Shown in pieces: positions 7,252-14,247 of a DNA stretch of 25,667 nt (within the stretch, counting starts at the first letter, position 1; every line of letters begins with the position of its first letter). Source of the stretch: Candidatus Woesearchaeota archaeon (lineage in GTDB: Archaea; Nanobdellota; Nanobdellia; Woesearchaeales; JACPBV01). Under the pieces are notes generated by a model, which ran no database searches, had not been told where the DNA came from, and saw nothing but the letters and a program-made list of their open reading frames with translations. The position numbers were made by a program, and so were the translations under genes. The DNA lies in contig JAHWHQ010000022.1 of assembly GCA_019323195.1 (NCBI GenBank), forward strand, positions 1 to 25,667, given 5' to 3'.

Positions 7252-8571
7252 CTAGAACTCAAAGACCTTCTTGGCCTTGTGCATTGCTGTAGGAGCCTCT
7301 CCGCCGTGCCATGTGAACCTTGGCCTTACCCTCATCGAGTACATCCTTTCATTTGTATCGTCAAACACTATTGCAGAGCCTTTCAGCCTTGGGAGGATAT
7401 TGAGCTGCTTGTCAAGGCCCTCCCTCATGTAGCTCTGCATCAACTGACCTAATGCTTCTATGTCAACCTTGGCGGTTATCCTGTGCGCAATCACTATGTC
7501 GCTCTGGGTCATGACATCTGAATGTATCTTTCCAGGCTGCTGTGATGCCAGGATCAGGGAGATTCCCGGCTGCCTTCCTTCCCTTAGTATTATCTGCAGC
7601 GGGTGGGTTGCTACTGTCTGGCCTTCATTGCCTATGAATTCATGTGCTTCGTCGACGACAAGCCATATCAATGGCTCTTTCTGCTTTATGTCGCCTTCTC
7701 CTCCCATGAAATGCACTGTCTCTTTTATGGACTTTAGCTCTTCGTTCTTCCTTGCTATCATACGCTGTACAAATAGTTTTTCAGATATAAGGCCGATGAC
7801 AAGCGCCCTAAGCCCCTGCGTGCCCGGCGTTGTTGCATAGCAGCTTACATCAAGGACTGTTACCTGGCCGCCTTTGACTAGGTCATTAAGCTTTGTGCCT
7901 TCTTTGCTGAATATGCCCCATCTTGTGCTGTCTGTGAACCTGTTTTCTACTGCATCACGAACCTCCTGCTTGCTCCTGTCATCATTTTTTACAGCCTTTA
8001 CTATCTCATCAATACCATACTCCATACCTTTTTCCTTGAGGTCATTTATTATCCTTTCTATCAGGACACCCTGTTCACCTGATATGTCCATGTCGAATGT
8101 CATGCACCAGTCAGAAGGGTCAAGCTCAGAGGGCTTTATAGAGAAAGGAGCGTCAGTAGGAACACCTTCATCCTTGTATTTCTTGTAATAGCCTGTTGGG
8201 GTGTATATCTTAACATCAAGCTCTTTTCCTGTTAAACCCCATTCCTTCAGAAGGTCAGCCTCTTTGTCGTTGCGGTATTTCATGGTCCAGTATATGCCCA
8301 TGGTGTCAAGCATGATTATGGATATGTTTTTCTTGATCTCCTCAGGAAGGTCGCTCATGCCCTCTGATATCACGCCCATCGTATAAGACTTTCCGGAACC
8401 TCTCTTCCCGCAGACAAAAACAACATGGCTCCTTGTAACATCCATGTATATCTCGTTGGATAAAGAAGTGGTCTGGCCCATCTTGACATAATGCTTTCCG
8501 AGAAAGATAGCGCCTTCTTTTCCGTACTTTAACCTGTCTTTTTCACTCCTTCCTATTATGATGTCATACAT
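7252..8571 (-). CDS. HerA-like / DUF87 P-loop ATPase
   Basis: This is a RecA-fold ATPase of the HerA-FtsK superfamily. Walker A is GKRGSGKS (55-62), Walker B is LIWLVVDEAHEF (301-312), and a Q-bearing sensor LASQQPGK (341-348) follows. HerA with NurA nuclease processes DNA ends in archaea, and relatives act in plasmid and conjugal functions. No nurA, mre11 or rad50 lies nearby, so this is best called HerA-like. The residues before Walker A (about 1-50) are shorter than the HAS barrel of canonical HerA but could be a related module. Length 439 is slightly short for HerA. The gene is leaderless (TATA at 8597-8604). Confidence 0.85.
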   Translation of the reverse strand: MYDIIIGRSEKDRLKYGKEGAIFLGKHYVKMGQTTSLSNEIYMDVTRSHVVFVCGKRGSGKSYTMGVISEGMSDLPEEIKKNISIIMLDTMGIYWTMKYRNDKEADLLKEWGLTGKELDVKIYTPTGYYKKYKDEGVPTDAPFSIKPSELDPSDWCMTFDMDISGEQGVLIERIINDLKEKGMEYGIDEIVKAVKNDDRSKQEVRDAVENRFTDSTRWGIFSKEGTKLNDLVKGGQVTVLDVSCYATTPGTQGLRALVIGLISEKLFVQRMIARKNEELKSIKETVHFMGGEGDIKQKEPLIWLVVDEAHEFIGNEGQTVATHPLQIILREGRQPGISLILASQQPGKIHSDVMTQSDIVIAHRITAKVDIEALGQLMQSYMREGLDKQLNILPRLKGSAIVFDDTNERMYSMRVRPRFTWHGGEAPTAMHKAKKVFEF

Positions 8572-8596
8572 TTAAGATTAAGGGGCTTAAGAATTA

Positions 8597-8604
8597 ATAT
8601 AAAT
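8597..8604 (-). promoter_or_regulatory. TATA box of the HerA-like gene
   Basis: Read on the minus strand this is tttatatt, centred 29.5 nt before the ATG at 8571, so the transcript should be leaderless. It separates the ATPase gene from the leuB end at 8634 and argues against co-transcription as the only route. Confidence 0.55.
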
Positions 8605-8633
8605 GTTTATCAAAACTAAGGGGTGGTGAAGTT

Positions 8634-9758
8634 TTATCTGATCTTATCAACTACAGCATTCCCCATCTCTGAGCATTTATCAGTTCCGCCTAAGTCCTTT
8701 GTTCTTACCTTTCCTTCTTTTAGTACGGATTCTATTGCCTTAACTACGTCTTCTGCTGCTTTTTTCTGCCCCAGCTCGTCAAGCATCATCGCGCCTGCCC
8801 ATATTGTTGCTAATGGGTTGGCTGTGTCCATGCCCTTGTATTTAGGGGCAGAGCCGTGGATGGGCTCGAACATGGATATGCCGCCAGGATTGATGTTTCC
8901 GCCAGGGGCTAAACCTAAGCCGCCCTGGATCATCGCTCCCAGGTCTGTTATGATGTCGCCGAACATGTTAGGTGTAGTAACTACCTTGAACCATTCAGGG
9001 TTTTTTACGAACCACATCGTGATAGCATCTACAAACATGAACTCGTGCTTTATTTTTGGGTATCTTTTTCCGATCCTTTCTATGTTCTCCCTCCAGAAGC
9101 CGTATATGTCTGAGAGTACATTAGCCTTGTCTACAAAGTAGGCTGTTTCAGCTTTTTTCTCTTTCGCAAGCTCAAAGCCGTACCTGATGACCCTTTCAGC
9201 GCCTTTTTTGCTCATCACACCTATCTGGTAGGCGATCTCATCTGAATTTTCTATGTCAAGGCCAAACTTTACATTATACAGCTCTCTTACTACTTCAAGC
9301 TCCTGCCTGTTTTTTCCGGGTTTTGATCTTGAGCCGATGCCAACATAGAAATCCTCTGTATTTTCCCTTACAACCGTGAAATCTATGTCTTTCGGGGTCT
9401 TGCCTTTCAATGGGCAGTCTACGCCTTCAAGGAGCTTTATAGGCCTTAGGTTGACAAACTGGTCAAAGTAGAACCTTGTCTTTAGCAGGATGCCTTTTTC
9501 CAGTATTCCCGGCTTGCATCTTGGATCGCCTAATGCTCCCAGGTAAATGGCCTTGCATGTCTGCTTTATCTCTTTCAGGGTCTCTTCTGGCATCAATACC
9601 TTTTCCTTCAGGTATTTTTCTGCCCCGTTGTCGTATTCCACCCAGTCAATGCTGAAATTGTGCTTATCGCTAACAGCGTCTATCACTTTTACGCCCTGGG
9701 CTATTATCTCAGGGCCTATGCCGTCGCCAGGCATTTTTGCTATCTTGTAGGCTTTCAT
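8634..9758 (-). CDS. leuB: 3-isopropylmalate dehydrogenase
   Basis: This NAD-dependent beta-decarboxylating dehydrogenase converts 3-isopropylmalate to 2-oxoisocaproate, the last leucine-specific step before transamination. GDGIGPEI lies at residues 10-17, FDQFVNLRPIKLL supplies substrate-binding Arg, VVRENTEDFY is the substrate/metal signature, and GDIITDLGAMIQGGLG holds the metal-binding Asp. GSAPKYKG is the cofactor loop. Length 374 is standard. The GALGDPRCKP...LRPI pattern is somewhat like the tartrate-dehydrogenase branch of the family, but the leuC-leuD context supports LeuB. ATG overlaps the leuD stop by 4 bases (ATGA), indicating translational coupling. Confidence 0.9.
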   Translation of the reverse strand: MKAYKIAKMPGDGIGPEIIAQGVKVIDAVSDKHNFSIDWVEYDNGAEKYLKEKVLMPEETLKEIKQTCKAIYLGALGDPRCKPGILEKGILLKTRFYFDQFVNLRPIKLLEGVDCPLKGKTPKDIDFTVVRENTEDFYVGIGSRSKPGKNRQELEVVRELYNVKFGLDIENSDEIAYQIGVMSKKGAERVIRYGFELAKEKKAETAYFVDKANVLSDIYGFWRENIERIGKRYPKIKHEFMFVDAITMWFVKNPEWFKVVTTPNMFGDIITDLGAMIQGGLGLAPGGNINPGGISMFEPIHGSAPKYKGMDTANPLATIWAGAMMLDELGQKKAAEDVVKAIESVLKEGKVRTKDLGGTDKCSEMGNAVVDKIR

Positions 9759-10234
9759 TTTTTGATGTAATTCAACAATCCTCCTGCTTTTATTATGTCT
9801 ACTGCGAACTTAGGAAATTTTTCGAACCTCAGTTCTTTTTTAGAGGTCAGGTCTTTTATAGTGCCTTTTTCTATGTCTATGTCCAAGACATCACCCTCCT
9901 TTATCTGCTTTGAGGCATTTTTCAGCTCTATCGCAAAAAAGCCGTTGTTGATGCAGTTCCTGAAGAATATTCTTGCAAAGCTGTCTGCAATGACCGCCTT
10001 TATCCCTGCACCTCTCAAGGCCCATACAGCATGCTCCCTGCTTGAGCCGCAGCCGAAGTTTTCACCTGCCACAATAAAGTCGCCGTCTTTTGCCTTTTTT
10101 ATGAAGTCTTTATCTAAATCCTCCATGGCGTGCTCTGCAAGCTCGTCTTCCTTGTCTGTATTGAGGTATCTGGCTGGGATTATCTCGTCTGTGTTTATGT
10201 GCTCTCTTTTGTATACGTGGGCTTTGCCTTTCAT
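9755..10234 (-). CDS. leuD: 3-isopropylmalate dehydratase small subunit
   Basis: This is the swivel domain of isopropylmalate isomerase; with LeuC it interconverts 2- and 3-isopropylmalate. The 159-residue protein shows NTDEIIPARYL (14-24), ENFGCGSSREHA (58-69, substrate-binding loop), SFARIFFRNCINNG and a C-terminal GGLLNYIKK. This short form is typical of archaeal and HACN/LeuD2-type proteins. It lies 21 nt after leuC and overlaps leuB by four bases. Archaeal paralogues can act as homoaconitase; the neighbours favour leucine synthesis. Confidence 0.92.
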   Translation of the reverse strand: MKGKAHVYKREHINTDEIIPARYLNTDKEDELAEHAMEDLDKDFIKKAKDGDFIVAGENFGCGSSREHAVWALRGAGIKAVIADSFARIFFRNCINNGFFAIELKNASKQIKEGDVLDIDIEKGTIKDLTSKKELRFEKFPKFAVDIIKAGGLLNYIKK

Positions 10235-10255
10235 TTTCTTATTTAGCTTAAATAA

Positions 10256-11521
10256 TTATTTTAAATACCTCCTTGGGTCTGCTATCTTTCCCTCTATTGC
10301 AGAGGCTGCTACTGTTGCAGGGCTTGCGAGATATACTTCAGACCTGGGGTGGCCCATCCTTCCTACAAAGTTCCTGTTTGTGGAGCTTATGCACCTCTCG
10401 CCTTCTGCCAGTATCCCCATGTGGCCGCCTAGGCATGCTCCGCATGTTGGTGTGGAGACAGCGGCACCAAAATCCATGAATATGTCCAACAATCCTTCTT
10501 TATTGGCCTGCTTCCAGATTTCTGTAGTTGCAGGGACAACTATCATCCTTATGCCTTTTGCTATCTTTCTTCCTTTTACTATCCCTGCAGCAATCCTTAG
10601 GTCTTCTATACGGCCGTTTGTGCAGCTTCCTAAGTAAGCCTGGTCTATCTTTATATCTTTTATCTCTGATATCTTTTTTCCGTTAGACGGAAGGTGAGGG
10701 AAGGATACGATCGGCTCTAGTCCTGAGATGTCATATCTGACCGTTTTATTGTATACTGCATCTTTGTCTGATCTTATTATCTCGAATTCCTTTTTGGTCC
10801 TTCGCCTGACATAATCGATGACCTTTTCATCAGGCTCCATTATGCCGGATTTTGCGCCTGCTTCTATTGCCATATTGGTTATTGTCATCCTTGATTCTAC
10901 TGATAGCTGCTTTATAGTTTCTCCTGTAAATTCCATCGCCTTGTATAAAGCGCCGTCTACCCCTATGTCTGATATTATCTTTAGGATCATGTCTTTCGAA
11001 TAGACACCTTTAGGAAGCTTTCCATCTATGATGAATCTTATCGTTTCAGGAACCCTGAACCAGAGTTTTCCTGTTGCCAGGGCTGCTGCCAGGTCAGTAG
11101 AGCCCACACCTGTTGAGAAGGATCCAAAGGCGCCATAGGTGCATGTATGCGAGTCTGCTCCTATTATCAATTCTCCCGGCACTATATGGCCCTGCTCAGG
11201 AAGAAGGGCATGGCAGACGCCGTGCTTTCCTATCTCGTAATAATTATCTATCCTGCATTCTTTAGCCCATTGCCTAAGCCTTTTGGCCAGTTCTGCTGAT
11301 TTTATGTCCTTATTAGGAACAAAGTGGTCAGGGGTTACAACCACTTTCTTTGGGTTGAATACCTTTCTTATCCCCCTCTTGTACAGCATGTCAATTGCAG
11401 GAGGAGTAGTTACATCATGGCACATCACTACATCTATGTCTGCATTAACCAGTTCTCCTGGCTTTACTTCCTTTTTCCCTGCATGCTTTGCAAGGATCTT
11501 CTCAGTTATGGTCATTGGCAT
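10256..11521 (-). CDS. leuC: 3-isopropylmalate dehydratase large subunit
   Basis: This aconitase-family large subunit carries a 4Fe-4S cluster on C300 (GSCTNGR), C360 and C363 (TCGACLGG). Other family blocks are GADSHTCTYG (121-130) and STNRNFVGRMGH near the C-terminus. Length 421 matches archaeal LeuC. With LeuD it forms the isomerase. ATG 11521 follows the methyltransferase stop by one base, with an aagggga ribosome site inside that gene; ATG 11515 is an alternative. It is likely co-transcribed with the methyltransferase, leuD and leuB. A homoaconitase role cannot be excluded from sequence alone. Confidence 0.92.
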   Translation of the reverse strand: MPMTITEKILAKHAGKKEVKPGELVNADIDVVMCHDVTTPPAIDMLYKRGIRKVFNPKKVVVTPDHFVPNKDIKSAELAKRLRQWAKECRIDNYYEIGKHGVCHALLPEQGHIVPGELIIGADSHTCTYGAFGSFSTGVGSTDLAAALATGKLWFRVPETIRFIIDGKLPKGVYSKDMILKIISDIGVDGALYKAMEFTGETIKQLSVESRMTITNMAIEAGAKSGIMEPDEKVIDYVRRRTKKEFEIIRSDKDAVYNKTVRYDISGLEPIVSFPHLPSNGKKISEIKDIKIDQAYLGSCTNGRIEDLRIAAGIVKGRKIAKGIRMIVVPATTEIWKQANKEGLLDIFMDFGAAVSTPTCGACLGGHMGILAEGERCISSTNRNFVGRMGHPRSEVYLASPATVAASAIEGKIADPRRYLK

Positions 11522-11522
11522 T

Positions 11523-12173
11523 TTATTTTCCCCTTAACCTGCACATGAATATCAGGTGATTTATCTTCTTTTTCATGAAAAAACCTTGTTCATCTCTGTA
11601 TTCATTCCTTAGTATTTCATCATCCTTAAAAAAGCTTTCCATCCCTTCTGTGCTAAAGAAATGATGGGGCTGGTCACCGTCAGTAACATCCAGGTTTATA
11701 TATGTTTCTTTTGATATCTCTCTTGTTCTTTCGGTCTTTACATCCTTAAGGTAATGTATTGACGGTGTTGTTATCAGGATTATGCCATTGGGCTTTACGA
11801 CCCTCTTGATCTCTGAGATGTATCTCTTTATTTGTTTTAGATCTCCATGCTGGATTGCAAGGATGGATATAAGGGCATCGAAAAAATCATCCTTGAAAGG
11901 CAGCTTTGACATATCTCCTTTATGAATGTATTTTTTATCTAGTCCTTTTTGCCTTAGCTTGTCAAGGGCAAAGTCCGAGCAGTCAAAACCGTAAACCTCA
12001 AACCCCTGATTCTGGAGGTAAAGAAGGTTTCTTCCTGTGCCGCATCCATGGTCCAATACTTTTTTGCAGTTATTCTCTTTTAGGGTTTCTACTAATCTTA
12101 CGACTGACTCAGCAGGATGCTCTTCTTTGATCTCTTCTTCCCTTTCCCTGTGAAACCTGTCCCATGATTCCAT
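11523..12173 (-). CDS. Class I SAM-dependent methyltransferase
   Basis: Motif I is VLDHGCGTGRN (about 40-50), followed by the acidic loop VYGFDCS, a GDMSKLPFKDDFFDAL motif, and the post-motif strand VVKPNGIILITTPS. This is the common methyltransferase_11/25 fold of small-molecule enzymes; the substrate is unknown. It is the first gene of the minus-strand unit with leuC-leuD-leuB, ending one base before leuC. It has a TATA box at 12196-12203, 26.5 nt from ATG, so it is leaderless. Its place at the head of a leucine operon is unusual. Confidence 0.82.
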   Translation of the reverse strand: MESWDRFHREREEEIKEEHPAESVVRLVETLKENNCKKVLDHGCGTGRNLLYLQNQGFEVYGFDCSDFALDKLRQKGLDKKYIHKGDMSKLPFKDDFFDALISILAIQHGDLKQIKRYISEIKRVVKPNGIILITTPSIHYLKDVKTERTREISKETYINLDVTDGDQPHHFFSTEGMESFFKDDEILRNEYRDEQGFFMKKKINHLIFMCRLRGK

Positions 12174-12195
12174 ACTATGCTGGAAATATCTAGTA

Positions 12196-12203
12196 TATTT
12201 AAA
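12196..12203 (-). promoter_or_regulatory. TATA box of methyltransferase-leuCDB operon
   Basis: tatttaaa (tttaaata on the minus strand) is centred 26.5 nt before ATG 12173. It lies next to the palindrome at 12209-12229, so a regulator bound there could affect both divergent units. Confidence 0.55.
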
Positions 12204-12208
12204 TCTAT

Positions 12209-12229
12209 GTTGTACTTAAAAGGTACAAC
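12209..12229. promoter_or_regulatory. Palindromic candidate operator in divergent promoter
   Basis: The arms gttgtac (12209-12215) and gtacaac (12223-12229) are perfect inverted repeats with a 7-nt A/T spacer (ttaaaag). They lie 21-41 nt before the TrmB-family ATG and cover its likely TATA region (cttaaaag). Binding by the adjacent regulator is inferred from position and symmetry. Confidence 0.5.
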
Positions 12230-12249
12230 TTTTAGAAAGATTAATAAAT

Positions 12250-13014
12250 ATGCAGGGTTTTTTGACTGGAATGGAGGAATCGGTACTTATACAGGCAGGG
12301 CTTACATTGAACGAATCCAGGATATACCTTACATTGCTTCAGCTGGAGGAGGGCCTTGCATCGGACATTGCACGAAAAACAAACATCTCAAGGCCGCATG
12401 TCTATGACTCAATAAACAGGCTGCAGGACAAAGGGCTTGTGTCTTATGCTGTCAGGAACAATAAGAAGTACTTCAAGGCTGCAAACCCGAAAGAGCTGCT
12501 TTCATATCTGGAGAACGAGAAAAGGAAGATTGAAGGTACTGAGCAGGGAATAAGGCAGTTTTTGCCTGCTCTCCTTAAACTTCACAGGCCGAAAAAGAAA
12601 AGGCCGGCCGTGGAGGTCTATGAAGGTAAGGAAGGGTTTAAGTCGGTCTTTAACGATATACTTAATACTGGCAGGGATTTTATAGCTTTCGGCGCAAGCG
12701 GGAGGTTTGAGAAAATCCTGCCGACCTTTTCTAAGATATACATCAAGAAAAGGGAGATAAAGAAGATTAAGGCAAGGCTTGTCGCTGTCAAGGGGACGCA
12801 TCCTGTGAAGACAGGGCTGAATGAGTACAGGTGGATACCAAAGGAGTTTTCCAGCCCTGCAACAACAGTAGTGTACGGGAATAAGGCGGCTATACTCCTC
12901 TGGCTGGAAGAGCCTCTTGGGATAAAGATAGAGAGCAGGGAGGTTGCACAGTCGTATAAGAACTATTTTGAGCTGTTGTGGGGGATTGGGGAGAAGGAGA
13001 AAGGGATTGATTGA
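12250..13014 (+). CDS. TrmB-family transcriptional regulator
   Basis: Residues about 8-75 are a TrmB-type winged helix: LTLNESRIYLTLLQLEEGLASDIARKTNISRPHVYDSINRLQDKGLV carries the recognition helix SRPHVYDSINRL. A coiled linker (85-115) and a C-terminal effector-like domain (about 118-254, beginning PAVEVYEGKEGFKSVF) follow. Archaeal TrmB proteins bind sugars and regulate transporters or metabolism, and relatives are used more widely. The gene is divergent from the methyltransferase-leuCDB unit and a palindrome lies between them, so control of itself or of the leucine operon is plausible. ATG 12250 is used; ATG 12271 is an alternative. No Shine-Dalgarno is present, so it is probably leaderless. 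Confidence 0.85.
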   Translation: MQGFLTGMEESVLIQAGLTLNESRIYLTLLQLEEGLASDIARKTNISRPHVYDSINRLQDKGLVSYAVRNNKKYFKAANPKELLSYLENEKRKIEGTEQGIRQFLPALLKLHRPKKKRPAVEVYEGKEGFKSVFNDILNTGRDFIAFGASGRFEKILPTFSKIYIKKREIKKIKARLVAVKGTHPVKTGLNEYRWIPKEFSSPATTVVYGNKAAILLWLEEPLGIKIESREVAQSYKNYFELLWGIGEKEKGID

Positions 13015-13051
13015 ATTTTAGGGGATTTATTATCTTATGATATAATATTGA

Positions 13052-13267
13052 TTATTTTTCTTTAAGTTGAGTTAACCTAAGTTCCAAGAAATGAGAAAAT
13101 AAGGGTAAGTAAGTATAAAGCATATGTCCGTTTCCTTTATATCCCATATCCTTATACCTTTCTTCAATACATTTCTTAACAAAATTGGGCAATTCTCTTT
13201 GTATATTTAAAACAGCTTCAAGGCTGTCAAGTTTATATTTATTTACGAACTCATTAAAAGCGTACAC
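13052..13267 (-). CDS. Small hypothetical protein, GTG start
   Basis: This is a 71-residue mainly helical, charged and aromatic protein. GTG 13267-13265 is chosen because ggaggt (13280-13275) lies seven bases upstream and a TATA-like tttatatta (13312-13304, minus strand) is about 41 nt from the start, the spacing seen for other Shine-Dalgarno genes here. No family is recognised. It is convergent with the TrmB gene and unrelated in sequence to its neighbours. Confidence 0.6.
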   Translation of the reverse strand: MYAFNEFVNKYKLDSLEAVLNIQRELPNFVKKCIEERYKDMGYKGNGHMLYTYLPLFSHFLELRLTQLKEK

Positions 13268-13463
13268 CTTTAATACCTCCTGCTTACCTTAATCTCGAAA
13301 TCTAATATAAATAATTTAAAAACTTTGTTTTTTCCCCCTAAGATTTTAACTTATTGGAAATTTATTCAGAAATTTCCTGTGGGTTTAATACCCCTCGCTT
13401 TAGCGCGAAATTTCCAAGAATTCACACCGTTGGTGTGAATTATAATTTAAAAATAAAGGTAAC
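13268..13463. other. Intergenic region with several short inverted repeats
   Basis: The stretch has no gene. It holds the promoter of the 71-aa gene (TATA 13304-13312), an 8-bp inverted repeat ggaaattt/aaatttcc (13356-13363, 13370-13377), a third gaaatttcc at 13408-13415, a short cgctttagcg palindrome (13396-13405), and a 10-bp hairpin at 13419-13441. The tract ttattggaaattt (13351-13363) also occurs at 4777-4789. Confidence 0.6.
13419..13441 (-). terminator. Hairpin after the cupin gene
   Basis: The arms aattcacacc (13419-13428) and ggtgtgaatt (13432-13441) pair perfectly over 10 bp around a 3-nt loop, 22 nt past the cupin stop on the minus strand. It is a likely 3' end of the leuA-ilvB-ilvN-cupin transcript. 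Confidence 0.6.
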
Positions 13464-13727
13464 CTATCCAAACCTATAATACTTCTTTACAGGCTCTAGG
13501 ATCTTCCAGGTGCATTTAAGGCCTTTTGGGAAGACAACCAGGTCGCCTTTGCCGAAGAATGCTTTCTCTCCGCTGTCTTCTGTTACCTCCACTTTTCCTT
13601 CTATCAGGAGGCAGGTCTCTTTCTCGTCATACTCCCAGGGGAATTCTGAGACCTCTTTTTCCCATACCCCACAGGATTCCATATCTTTCCTTTCCTCATC
13701 TGTCGGCTTTTTTACCTGTATCTGCAT
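13464..13727 (-). CDS. Small cupin-fold protein (DUF861/Cupin_3-like)
   Basis: This is a single-domain cupin barrel. ETCLLIEGKVEVT (about 37-49) and FGKGDLVVFPKGLKCTWKI (about 58-76) match the Cupin_3 pattern with conserved Gly, Pro and Trp positions; a C-terminal VKKYYRF strand closes it. The family often binds small molecules; the ligand is unknown, and few metal-binding His are visible. Three ATG codons in a row follow aaggtg; the last one (13727) gives the best spacing, 87 residues. It lies 30 nt downstream of ilvN and may be co-transcribed with leuA-ilvBN. Confidence 0.75.
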   Translation of the reverse strand: MQIQVKKPTDEERKDMESCGVWEKEVSEFPWEYDEKETCLLIEGKVEVTEDSGEKAFFGKGDLVVFPKGLKCTWKILEPVKKYYRFG

Positions 13728-13757
13728 CATCATCACCTTGCTCTTTTATTTTTTGTT

Positions 13758-14246
13758 TTACCCTCTTGATACGGCAGTCACGCCTGTCCTAGATATCTCC
13801 TTTATCCCGAACTCCTTCATAAGGTCAATGAAGGCGTCAATCTTGGCAGGGACGCCTATCAGCTCTACTGTCACTGCTTTTTGGGTTATGTCAACTATCT
13901 TGGTCTTGTATATCTTTGTGTACCTTAGAATTTCCTCTTTTGCCTTCTTATTGGGGACTGCTATCTTCAGAAGGCATAATTCCCTTATAACTGACTTCTC
14001 TGCCGGCATCTCGGTTACCTTTATGGTGTCTATAAGCTTGTTTACCTGCTTTTCAACCTGCTCAAGGACAGCCTCGTCCCCTATTACGCTTATGACCATC
14101 TTGCTTACGCCTTTCCTTGTTGTTTTTCCTACTGTGATGGTGTCTATGTTAAAGCCGCGCCTTGCGAACATGCCTGCAATCCTTGTAAGAACGCCGGGCT
14201 GGTCCTCGACAAGCATGGATAGTACATGGGTTCTTGGGTTTGCCAT
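13758..14246 (-). CDS. ilvN: Acetolactate synthase small (regulatory) subunit
   Basis: Residues about 5-80 are an ACT domain (THVLSMLVEDQPGVLTRIAGMFARRGFNIDTITVG), which binds valine for feedback control. The rest is the ALS small-subunit C-terminal domain (ELCLLKIAV...). ATG 14246 is chosen because it follows the ilvB stop by one base with a gagggtga ribosome site; the longer frame starting at 14300 lies inside ilvB. The 162-residue length is normal. It partners the IlvB subunit in valine, leucine and isoleucine synthesis. Confidence 0.92.
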   Translation of the reverse strand: MANPRTHVLSMLVEDQPGVLTRIAGMFARRGFNIDTITVGKTTRKGVSKMVISVIGDEAVLEQVEKQVNKLIDTIKVTEMPAEKSVIRELCLLKIAVPNKKAKEEILRYTKIYKTKIVDITQKAVTVELIGVPAKIDAFIDLMKEFGIKEISRTGVTAVSRG

Positions 14247-14247
14247 T

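Noticed and set aside
9795..10637. 280-codon open frame on the plus strand
   Set aside because: It is antisense to leuD and the end of leuC, has no ribosome site, and its product is a low-quality Ser/Phe-rich sequence typical of the reverse strand of a real gene.
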